Assembly: GCA_900073065.1 (NCBI GenBank)
Contig: FJOG01000034.1
Location: forward strand, 164,976 to 200,459
Direction of reading: 5' to 3'
DNA: 35,484 nucleotides
From: Phialocephala subalpina
Taxonomy: Eukaryota > Ascomycota > Leotiomycetes > Helotiales > Mollisiaceae
Of this stretch, positions 1 through 9,085 are shown piece by piece. Position 1 is the first letter of the stretch; each line of letters starts with the position of its first letter. Both the position numbers and the translations under genes were made by a program. The notes below the pieces were generated by a model that did no database searches, had not been told where the DNA came from, and saw only the letters and a list, made by a program, of their open reading frames with translations.

Positions 1-60
1 CCTCGCTAATACAGCCAATTAAGCACGGCCACTTAAGGCCCCATGAAAACCACGTGATAT

Positions 61-170
61 TATTGAATAACTTATTGATTAATAATGATTAATATTGATT
101 AGATTAAGATTAATACCCTTATTAATCATGATTAGATTAATGAAACCTATTTTTGTTATTGATTAGTATT
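61..170. repeat. AT-rich imperfect tandem ATTGATTA/GATTAAT array
   Basis: The stretch is built from repeated variants of ATTGATTA, GATTAATA and GATTAGATTAA, giving a low-complexity AT-rich array. It may be simple-sequence DNA or a RIP-degraded repeat. The rest of 1-300 holds no convincing gene. Confidence 0.5.
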
Positions 171-301
171 GAATTTCTCACACTGTTTGAAACGAGGACT
201 TCGTAAGCATCCCGCGCAAGAACGGTTCGGAATATCACGCTATTATACCTTTTCCACAATTAGCATATATTAAACCAGTCAAACATGTGTATCTTAATGC
301 C

Positions 302-742
302 TTACAACAAATGAGCAGGAATACTCAATAAACTTAAAATGATCTTCATGGGTAGGATTGATCTCGCTCTCGTGTGACCTGAAGCATAAATTATGAATGT
401 GGCGACTGCGTTGAGCGGAAGCTGGATCAAGAGAACCATAAAGGCTACCCCGCGTGAGCCACAGTCGAAATTTTCGTGCAGAACTCCAAGTCCGTAAGCC
501 CCTTGCGGCCACTTTGAAGACAGTGCAGCATGCGGAATGAGTAATAATACACAAATAGACCACAGAAGACCTGGAAGTGAGACGAATGCCAGCATGATTC
601 CTACCAAAGCTGTGGAGAGACGCTCGCATCTGCCTTCCCGCGCCCGGCTCCAGGCAGATGGTTCAGAACCATCGATAGGCTCGTTAGGATTGTCATTTTG
701 GCAATCGTCGTTTCGTTGTTCTAGCAGGAGGAGTTCCGACAT
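302..742 (-). pseudogene. Fragment of a fungal multipass membrane protein (DUF6536-like)
   Basis: From the ATG at 742 the frame gives about 146 residues starting MSELLLLEQ. A polar N-terminus is followed by a Trp/Arg-rich turn and two hydrophobic segments, VGIMLAFVSLPGLLWSICVL and VLLIQLPLNAVATFIIYAS, separated by a loop ending in NFDC. The order Trp-Arg, membrane helix, Gly-Leu loop with Cys, second helix resembles the start of fungal DUF6536 membrane proteins; that match is from memory of the family pattern. Those proteins run to several hundred residues. Here the frame stops at 302 and AT-rich DNA follows, with no obvious downstream exon. It may be a 5' remnant or a first exon whose continuation lies outside the window. 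Function is unknown. Confidence 0.4.
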
Positions 743-799
743 AGCAGAAGATATCAAATGAAATATTGAGTTTGGCCTAGCTCGTCCTGAAGAACGCAC

Positions 800-1440
800 T
801 CGATTGCTATGTCTGCTTGAAATATACGACAGAAAAGACGAAAAAGATTAGATGGAAAGAGGCTGCAGCTTGTCAAAGCTTTCACCTTGTTTCGACTGCC
901 ACGCCAACATTGAGGGGCGCTTCCGACTTCGCTGTTTTCAGCTGAGCTCGCTACACGTATCCTCCAGATTACCTATTTATGATAGGTAATGTCTCAAGCC
1001 ATCTCATTCTCATCCAATCGGTTCCAGCTTCTTAATTGCCACTAAACGCTGAACAAACCACAGAAACTCATTCAGAGGCTAACCGCAATCATTTTCTTTC
1101 GAATCATTTACGCCAATCTATAAATACCAACAACTAATAATATATTAATCTAACTAATAAAACGAAACCCATTAGAAAATAGAAGTCTAAATCTTAGGTT
1201 TCTATAGTATTTTATTTAGTATTAATCGAAACATATTAGGTAGCTTAGGTTAGCGTAGTAACTACTCAAGTCAAAAAATTAAAATGAAAAATGCTGATGG
1301 CGACATTCTAATGTTGAATTGCTTGCATTATGGCTGCAAATTGGCCATTAATATATAAAGTTTTATCTATTTCATTATTGATGGGTACAATGTGAATTTG
1401 CTCTTTTTTGGTGTTCTTGGTGGGTGGGTGGCTGAGAGCG
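800..1440. other. Gene-free AT-rich interval
   Basis: No supported gene is seen. The interval is AT-rich, especially from about 1,120 to 1,260, and contains the mutated copy of the repeat described at 1,157-1,240. Confidence 0.5.
1157..1240 (+). repeat. RIP-mutated copy of an 85-bp repeat (partner 1,442-1,528)
   Basis: It aligns base for base with 1,442-1,528: both start AAAACGAAACCC and share AATCGAAA near the end. Most differences are C in the partner replaced by T here, or G replaced by A. This is the pattern expected when one copy of a duplicated sequence has been hit by RIP. Confidence 0.7.
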
Positions 1441-1441
1441 C

Positions 1442-1528
1442 AAAACGAAACCCGTCAAAAAATAGAGGCTCAAACCTCAAGTTCCTCAGGTGTTCCGTTT
1501 GGTATCAATCGAAATAGATGCAGAGGTA
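1442..1528 (+). repeat. Less mutated copy of the 85-bp repeat
   Basis: This is the partner of 1,157-1,240. It overlaps the 3' end of the HET fragment at 1,486-1,809, exactly where similarity to HET proteins breaks off. Either the repeat inserted there or a piece of the HET locus was duplicated. Confidence 0.65.
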
Positions 1529-1809
1529 GTTTCATCGTTAACGAGATACTTTGTTCGCATATGCCCTAAGGCCTTCTCCAGCGACCTTGTAATGTGAACG
1601 ACGGTAAAGTTGCAAACTACCGGTGCTGCTTCTGTTGGATCTCCCCATACATAGGATACGGCGTTATACAGGGGAGCTTCTAGAAGGCTAGTTGTCTCCA
1701 AAACGCAGTGGACAATCCCGCCTGGTTCCCGATACGGATACACTCGTAGGAGCCTGATCTCTTGTCGAGATTCATCTAATGGCTTATATAGATGAGAAAG
1801 GTCATGCAT
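1486..1809 (-). pseudogene. Truncated HET (heterokaryon incompatibility) protein, N-terminal fragment
   Basis: The frame starts at an ATG at 1,809 and encodes 107 residues. It begins with the usual HET opening: YKPLDESRQEIRLLRV, then an Ile-Val-His-Cys beta strand, then the hallmark YNAVSYVWGDP at about residues 48-58, then ITRSLEKALGHMR. Intact HET domains continue with a W-I-D-A-(I/L)-C-I-N-Q motif. Here the frame turns into unrelated sequence after about residue 90 and stops, and the repeat at 1,442-1,528 begins at the break. HET domains trigger cell death after fusion of incompatible hyphae. This stub lacks most of the domain, so it is almost certainly non-functional. Confidence 0.75.
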
Positions 1810-2032
1810 TCTAAAGGTAGCTGGCTAGACCAATGATGAGTGGCCCTTGAGCGTCTGTAGTGCCCCGTTCCAATTTCCTTGCACTTTTGGCTTCCTTTCA
1901 ATCCAAGTTGGGATACACTCCTCAAACTATCTCCGAACAATACCCTTCTCTGGCGCAAAGACGAGGGCCGAGCAAAATAGTTGTAGTGGTGACTGCTCAC
2001 TAGAAACTTGAACGTGGCTGCCTATGGAAACA

Positions 2033-2630
2033 GCAACCATTACGTGGACAGGGCCTGATCGTTACATAGGCAGGCCTTATCTGTGTAACGCCGACCCTGT
2101 CTCTCTAAGCCGGAAAACAAGAAATTCCGGACTCCGTGAGTAATCAGAATTCTCCCTCGGCTTAATATAAGGCCGACTCGAGGAATACTCGGCCTTTTAT
2201 TTTTGAGGATATACTCCAAAAAAAAAAAAAAGCATACAATTTGAACGTTAGTATATATACGCACGCACGTAAATACACTACTATTCACAGTAATACAATC
2301 TCAGGGTCTCACGTTCTCACGGTTTTATAGTTTTACTCCGTTAATATACGACTAGCTTATAAAATCTCGAAGAGCATTAATTAAACTACGCGCGCAGTCT
2401 CTTTTTGAGCGTAAAACCTTTTTATCCCTCTTTTTGCTTGAAGTATCTCCTCAAAATAAAGGGTCGGGAAGCCGCCGAGCTATTTATAGAGCTCTTACTA
2501 TAAATCGAAGTAAAATTCTAGCTATTCACAGAGCTCGGATCTTCTTATCTTCCGGCTTAAAGAGACAAAGCCAGCGTTACAGACAAAGCCTGCCTATGTA
2601 ACGATTTGGCCTTGTCCACGTAACGGTTGC
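2033..2630. mobile_element. Element of about 600 bp with long inverted arms (inverted LTR pair or foldback element)
   Basis: The outer ends are near-perfect inverted repeats. The left end begins GCAACCATTACGTGGACA, and the right end read on the minus strand begins GCAACCGTTACGTGGACA. Strong similarity runs about 90 bp, through the shared ACATAGGCAGGC and AAGCCGGAA blocks. A weaker match then continues to roughly 190 bp per arm and includes TATA-box-like stretches in both arms. The inside holds a poly-A tract near 2,219-2,232 and a hairpin at about 2,171-2,202, but no transposase. No clear target-site duplication is visible. The promoter-like content suggests two diverged LTRs of one retrotransposon facing each other. 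A non-autonomous long-TIR DNA element is the alternative. Confidence 0.7.
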
Positions 2631-2779
2631 CAATTCATACTATAACAAGCTAATTCATGCACTCTTTGTGTATGGATGATAGAAAAGGGGTGAACTCTAC
2701 CAGATCCCAAAGCTCTCGTTCATACAACGGTTTTGACTCCGTCATCACTGCCCATTATTAACTCATCGAAAGCGTGCTC

Positions 2780-4683
2780 ATGTCTCTTCCGCTCGGTAGA
2801 ACTCTCAATATGTCTTCTTCCAAAGACTCCGCCAACGCTTCTTTGCCACCGCTTGATCAGCTCAATCTCAACTACGCAGCAGATGGAAGTGAGACCTCTG
2901 TATCCAACGCGGAACCTTCGCCGAAAACAAATGGTACATCCTCAATTGCACACTCTACAACTCCCGCTCAGACGCTTGGATCCTCAGTCCCCGATCGAGT
3001 TCTCCATTGCCAATCTCTTCTCGTTCAGAAGTCAACGATCGGCAGTGGAGAGGGAGTGTTTACCACGAAGGAATTTGAAGACGGCGATTTGATCTTCAGC
3101 ATCAAGCAGCCATTACTTGCGATTGTCAGATTCTCCGTAAGTTGCCCCAATACCATACCATTGATTTTCATGACTTAATAAGGTGGATAGAAAAATGAGC
3201 AGCCTGAAGAACTGAGATGCGTCTATGACAACTGTCTCGAGAAATCACCAAGTCAAGACATTGGGAGCAAATCTCCAAGCGAACCCCACTGGCTGTCAAT
3301 TTTCCATGTCTGTGACGGATGCAAAAGTGCTCTGGTACTGTTCGAAAGAATGCGAGAAGGAAGCGTTCAAGAACCACCACGAGTCGGAATTTCCAACGTT
3401 AGTAAAGATCAAGATAGCCGATCATAAGGGCAAGGGGAAGTCCATGATCTTGGAGCCTGAGTACCGCGCGCTTGTGAGATTACTCTGTCTCTACCAGAAT
3501 GGACATCTATCGGAAGAGCAATGGTCGCAGATCATGGATCTTCCACGAGGGAGGAAATCGGAGATGGCAGTAGACAAGCAGTTGAAAGGGACAGTGAACT
3601 TGTTCGTCGAACACTTGGAGCTTTGCTTTCGCGCCAGGTTCTCTAGGAATACGCTTGTCGAGCTTGTTTGTATAGCAAGTCTAAGAAACCTGGCATGGGA
3701 GTGGCACTCGGTAATCACCTGCACAGATGTTATACTACGAGAAACTAATTTTAGTTCTATACTTGAAGCTGACAGATAAACTCTCGCGAGCGACTCATGT
3801 TCATCGAATCCCAAGTTTTCGTCTCCGGGTCTCTGGCTGGACTCCATTCGCAGCCCTGATCAAACACTCCTACATACCGAACTCGTACTTCATCTTCGAA
3901 AGCAACGAACTACGATGCCTTCGTCCGTCGATTTCAGGAAGACAAGTCTTGAGATGCTGAAACGACAACAAAAATCTCGACTGCAAATATCACCTCTGCA
4001 CCAATCCTCCAATCTCGCCCCACTGAGAACTAAGCCTTGATAAATACACCATCGACATGGAAAAATCCCCGTTGCCATGACTTCAGAGACGTGCTTGCGG
4101 ATCCCCGGAAGATACATCGGCGATATGAAGACGGCTGGACACGTATAATTATGACGCTGTTCCGATGCGTTCCATTCATCGGCATTCATTTGGCACAATA
4201 CTTTTTTGCCAACTACTTTGAATACGGCTGATGCTTTGAAGGAGCGTTTGAGGATCTTGTATGTCGTTGATCTTGTGAAGGTTCTAAGCTTACTTCCTAC
4301 AGCTCGCCTTGGTGATCTGTATGAGGTGAGGTAGGTGCTTTATCTGTTGTGGGATGGATGGACTTCCTGGCGCGACGCAGATGCAACGCTTGTCTAAGGA
4401 GGCCACGGATTTGCTGGAGGATATCCGGATGCATCTCAGACATAAATTTCCGTTGGAAATTGGAAGGTACTTTGGGGAGGACGCGATGGTTTCTAGGATG
4501 GAGCGTGCCATGTTTGGATACTTGCAAGGTCGCCTTCTCATCGATGCACGAGACAACAGAGTTTATCCTGACCATGCCGCCTACATTCCGCTGAGCGAGC
4601 AGAAGGAGACTTTTTTGGTTGGAATGAGAAAGTTGTTGACAGGGGCAGGGATGGAAGGTGTTGGAGATGATGAATTTCTTTGA
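2780..4683 (+). pseudogene. Broken SET-MYND protein gene, inverted paralogue of 9,086-10,953
   Basis: Pieces in several frames match the intact gene on the other strand, in the same order. An N-terminal SET piece (GSGEGVFTTKEFEDGDLIFS, then KQPLLAIV) ends at a GTAAGT donor. A MYND part follows with CVYDNC, VCDGC and WYCSKECEKEAFKNHHESEF. An EYRALVRLLCLYQNG helix, a SET core (LIKHSYIPNSYFIFESNELR) and a C-terminal tail ending GMEGVGDDEFL complete it. Damage includes a +1 shift at the A4 run 3,323-3,326 inside the MYND finger, loss of the last MYND cysteine (Phe in its place), Cys-to-Tyr in the KHSC motif, a stop at 3,958-3,960 and further stops before 4,340. The family methylates lysines; this copy cannot make a full protein. 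Confidence 0.85.
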
Positions 4684-5333
4684 CGGAATTTGGATTCGGA
4701 GATAAGGAAGGTTGTCTGGCAGACATTGGGAGACGGATTGATGATCCGACTCCATAGTCTTCACTGAACTAGAAGCAGATTTGAACTGAAGTCCCTTGGA
4801 CCACTGAGGGGACAAAGTGAACTGTTGTCCTTGCGAATGTGACTCAAGTTTCTTCCCCAATCCATGAGGATATCAAGGCACAAAGGGAGTGAAGAGCGCT
4901 CGCCGGTTTCCAGAGGCACTTGCCCAAAACCTCAATAGGTGACAGGTAACAGAAAAACCAGCAAAGCCAGAGCATGAGCCAAAAGCTTATTACATTGACA
5001 AAGAGTGTAAAGACCATAGACATGATCAAGTGTGTAACTATATAATGTTTACGTTTCCACAATTTCCCCACATGCTCCTCTCCTTGGAAGTCGCTCCAAA
5101 CGAATATCCATAAGCAAATCAGAAGTTGGACTGCCGCCCAAGCAATTAACAAGTGAAGTGAGTGTCCCTCGGTGGAGACTATGTCGCATGTACCAAATCT
5201 GCACACCGAGATCTTTTGTAAATCCACACACGCACACTCATATTCCTCCAGTCTGACAACCACTCACCCAACCATATCTTCCAGCTCCGGAATCATGTAC
5301 CAACAGCCTGAGTATTTCAGATCCCCAAGCCCT
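4684..5333. other. Interval between the SET-MYND pseudogene and the CCCH gene
   Basis: No gene is supported. A hydrophobic frame runs on the minus strand from 5,263 to 4,844, with two Leu/Trp/Phe-rich stretches that could cross a membrane. It opens with GTG and has no in-frame ATG before its second half, so it is not called. It could be an orphan exon. Confidence 0.4.
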
Positions 5334-6952
5334 CTAGTAGTAACCACGATCACTTCTCGGCTTCGGAAAAATCGTACTAGGAGGATGATCCTCCGTCTCA
5401 AACTTACAATACAACGCACTACAAGTTGGAGTCTTGCCATCCTTCCCCATCGTAATACTAGGGCAATGATGACCATAAATACAAGTCTCAGCCTCGCAAT
5501 CCTGACCATTCGTGCAAGGATTCAATCTCGCTAGGTAAGCTATCGCTTTGAGTTCCTCATCCGTAGCTTGATGATCGTGCTCGAATGTACATTCATCTTT
5601 GATGCAGGGACCGCGGAGGTAGTGGTTATTGCAGAGTTTGTTGTTGGAGGGACGTTGTTTGATTCGTTGAAGGACTTTTGCGTCGACTTTTAAGGAAGGG
5701 TCGAGACCTCGGGGTCCTGGGTTCCAGGATGGGCGGGCTGAGACTTCGTTTTGAACGGGAGAAGATCGAACTGGCGGTGCGGTTCCGTTCTTGACTGGGT
5801 TTGCTGCTGTTGTTGTTCCATTCTTAGCAATGATAGGAGACGGGATGGGCACTGCTGGAGCAGTGGAAGTAACGCCAGCCCATGTATTTGGAGGAGCTGG
5901 GGAGGTAGTTTGGCGGTCGACCAACTTCTCTGCTCGAAATAATTTGTTGAAATTTAAGATTGTAAGACCGGTGTTTTGGAGTTCGCGGACGGCGGGTGGT
6001 CCTTCTAATATGGTGATTCGGGCTCGATCGTCGGGCGTAACAACTTCGTCGATGAAGGGGGCGTAACCTGCGTCGTGGGAGATACCGAGGAGGATTTGCT
6101 TGCAGTTGTGATTTCGAAGGTGCCAGCGGAGGCATTCTGCTCTTGTCAGTCCATAATATCTGCAACGTGCGGGAGAGTATACCTTTAATCTTCGAATCGG
6201 CTCTCTCCTTGCCATGCCCAACGTCGACGTAATCGAATGATGCTTTGCCTTGTGTAAATCCTAACGTGAAATCTTTCAATGCCTCCTGATTATCGAGAGA
6301 ACCATCGCGGCACATCGCCTTTGCTAGTCCACTAATATTCGCACACACTTTGGCCTGTATCTCGAGGTGATCGGAGGCATCGGGGAAATATTCGAGAACG
6401 GTATTTCGTAGTTGAGTCGCTGCTTGCTTCCCTCCTTCGATCCCAAGTCGTACAAGAGCTTCATTGAACTGTCCCAATTAGTCGACATCTCCAAGCAGGC
6501 AGCAGATACTCACAATCATGCCATCTCCATCGATCAAGACCATAACATATGGATTTCGATTCTGCAGACATCAGCACCAGCTCGCAGATCCAACAGAATA
6601 CCCTACCTTCATATTATCAACATCAACACTGGCTTGACGCAAGGTCTGCTTCATCTCGCGCAGCTCGGTCTGTAAATCTCTCCTCGACCGTCTCGCATCA
6701 TCCAGATCTAATTGTGCATCCTGCAATTCCCTTGCCAGGCGGTCATTTTCGTGTCGGAGACCATTCTCTACTCGCTCGCAATAAAGTAACAGATCCTGCC
6801 GTTTATCAGTATCGCGAACACATTCCAGAAGAACTGGTGGCGCTGCCTGGAGCTGAACGTACCTTAACTAACTCGTTGCCTGTGTCTTGCTGGAGCTGCA
6901 GCGCTTGGAATCTCTGGAAGAAGTTCATGATATCGGGAGGCAGAGTTGCCAT
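5334..6952 (-). CDS. CCCH zinc-finger protein with DUF7923/NYN-like domain
   Basis: Five exons (6952-6863, 6795-6607, 6561-6514, 6468-6183, 6136-5334) join in frame with GT-AG introns of 46-67 bp and give 471 residues. Residues 1-30 start MATLPPDIMNFFQRF. Residues 31-93 form a charged coiled coil. From residue 94 comes VMVLIDGDGMIF, the opening of a domain (DUF7923) that resembles NYN/PIN nuclease folds, with FDYVDVGHGK and ISHDAGYAPF further on. A Pro/Ser/Thr-rich linker leads to C-terminal zinc fingers: C-x8-C-x4-C-x3-H (CNNHYLRGPC...H), C-x5-C-x4-C-x3-H (CTNGQDCEAETCIYGH) and a degenerate PTCSALYCKF...H. Such proteins are expected to bind RNA. Whether the N-terminal domain cleaves RNA is inference. 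The gene looks intact and is flanked by damaged repeats. Confidence 0.88.
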
Positions 6953-7563
6953 GGTATTGTATTCGTTTGGGCCACGATTTCTTTTCCTTCAGCTGTCGTC
7001 GAAGAAATTCGTTGGTCGTCTCGCGTGGTTGCTGCAGATCTGTGGCGGGAGACGCGACAGGAGGATCAAGCTAGAGTGGAAGCCCTGATCTTAAATATCT
7101 TTGCTGCTAAAAGACGTCTTCTCTGCACAAACAATTACTCGTCGTAAACAATCGAAAGAGGTTTGCAAGGGGGCAGCAAAAGCAAACCGATCTGATCTGA
7201 TAGCCCTAGTCTCTTCTCGCACGTTCCTTTTGGCGATGGTAATCTTGCTGCACGGTCCGGGTGCTAGGTTGGCAATCGCTTGACAGCCTGTTTATTGCTG
7301 TGGCAAATCAACTTCCCTGTCTGGCGGCAGAAGCTGAACCTCTTTGCAGGCACAGCGGTAGGCGCGCTTATTTAGGGAAACGAGGGGAATCGTGGGAGTA
7401 CAAGAACTAGCTGTCGCTTTGTTGTTGTCGTTGTGCGCATTTCGAGTTCAGGACGGTGAGCTTCATCGCACTCGCAAAGTTCGGATGGAATATGAGGTCA
7501 CGTGTATTATTCTTCCTTCTTTGCTGATCGACCTGGATCTAGGGGTTGAGAAGAAGCTGGATA
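6953..7563. other. Upstream region of the CCCH gene; no gene seen
   Basis: This is the likely promoter and 5' UTR of the minus-strand CCCH gene, extending to the left end of the Tc1 element. Short open frames are present but none has recognisable features. Confidence 0.5.
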
Positions 7564-8889
7564 CTGTGGTCTGAGGATAAATAAGTGTACCCCCTGAGGG
7601 TATGCGCCGCACGCCCCACTCTGGTGCCGCCCTATGCACAAGCTTGAAGTCAGACATCGATTTTTCTACTATACAGCTAGTATTTTGTATGCCATCCTCC
7701 AGCGTCTATCACAACTTGACATCTATTATGCATTGTCCTTATTAAATCTCTAATCTCCTCATCTGTAATTGAGTTCTAGGCTTCCATTATAGCTACCCTA
7801 AGCCTAAGATAGGATCTATGGATCTCAGGGTCCTTTTGTTCAATAATATCCTTCACTCTATCCCATAGAGTTTCAATAGGATTGAGATCTAATAATAATG
7901 CAAGCTAAAAGATAGGCATAATGCCTTTTCTTCCCATCAATACTAAAGTATCTCTAGCTGCGTGCCCCCCAGCATTATCTTGCATGACAACAAGCCCTCT
8001 AAGAAGCACATACTCTTCCATTAGAGGCACAATATGCTCACAATAGCTCTCTGACTTGATTATGCCCCATCTCTTCTCCCAAAACAAGCCCGGCCCTTTC
8101 CCTTATAGCCCTGAGATTCCTCCCCAAAACATCCATCCAATCTTCCTCTGTACTTTAGGCTCTACACAATCAGGATACAAAGCCTCTCCCATTCTCCTTG
8201 TAACTTTCACCTTTTTGTGTCTACTCGGCTTAACCCATGTTTCATCCGTCCAAAACACTTGAAACTACTGCTCTTCTGTCCAGCTTAAATGCTCTTGTGC
8301 CCACTGCAGTCTGATTCTAGCGTGCTCAGCTATCAGCTTAGGTTTCTTAAGAGCAGTGTACCGTCCAAATCCTTCTATTCTGAATGCTGTTTTAATAGCA
8401 TAAACTTTGCAGTCTTAGCCAAAGATCCCAAGGATCTGCTTCCACGATGTCCTCCTATTCTTTTTACTTGCACACACCTAGTCTATCAACTGCTTCCTTT
8501 CTTGAGGACTAAGGAAAGGATGTCTTCCATAGCGTTTCTTTTGAGGTGTGAGTCTATGTGCTAAGGCGTACTTGATCTGCCTTATAGAAAAGCGAGGGTG
8601 TTGAAGAGCTATCTCGTCTTTAGTCCATCCTGCCTCAAAGAATAGAACTTGAATGCGTAGTCGGTCGTCGCGAGAGAAGATTTGATTTGGTGTTTTGAGA
8701 GTAGGGACTCAGTACTCTGATGCTTCAATCATATTAATAGAGGTGTTTTTGCTAAGAAAGTGAGTGAGAAGTAATCTAAAGCAGCATGGGAGAAGCATTG
8801 AACTTATTGGTGGTGGACCCCGGTCGCACAGAAGCTACTAGAACCACCCCAACCCTCAGGGGGTACACTTATTTATCCTTAGACCACAG
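7564..8889 (-). mobile_element. Tc1/mariner-type DNA transposon, complete ends, RIP-damaged
   Basis: Inverted repeats of 38 bp differ at one position. The left end reads CTGTGGTCTGAGGATAAATA, and the right end is the same on the minus strand with A in place of G at position 10. The shared inner part is AAGTGTACCCCCTGAGGGT. Both ends are flanked by a TA dinucleotide (7,562-7,563 and 8,890-8,891), the target-site duplication typical of Tc1/mariner. The element is 1,326 bp and contains one transposase pseudogene on the minus strand. It sits between the two inverted SET-MYND copies. Confidence 0.92.
7677..8732 (-). pseudogene. Tc1-type DD34E transposase pseudogene
   Basis: One frame of 352 codons runs from ATG 8,732 to TAG 7,677 with no frameshift but seven internal stops. 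An N-terminal helix-turn-helix region includes FSRDDRLRIQVLFFEAGWTK. The DDE catalytic core is readable: FWTDETW (first Asp), VVMQDNAGGHAARDT (second Asp) and DLNPIE (Glu), with 34 residues between the second Asp and the Glu. Several stops fall where relatives have Trp or Gln: after EEQ, before FQVFWTD, after MPIF and after IMEA. A TGG-to-TAG change is a CpA-to-TpA change on the other strand, as RIP makes. The protein is not produced, so this copy could only move with a transposase supplied elsewhere. Confidence 0.9.
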
Positions 8890-9085
8890 TATCAATCTCC
8901 TGTGGAAGGCGTCTCTATTGATTTCTCGTTGCTGTGTATTTTGATGCCGTACAGTGTGTGACTTATTGTATATCAATCATCCCCCAACAAGCAGTCATGT
9001 ACTTCTACTCTGCGCCTATGTTTCTGTTCCCGTCCACAGACGCTACCCACGTCTTTCTGCCAGGACATAAGACAGCCAGCCACCC

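Noticed and set aside
1776..2000. Minus-strand frame of 74 codons beside the HET fragment
   Set aside because: No similarity to HET proteins and overlaps the true HET start in another frame.
4844..5263. Hydrophobic minus-strand frame of 139 codons
   Set aside because: It opens with GTG, has no early in-frame ATG and no recognised family; hydrophobic runs can arise by chance.
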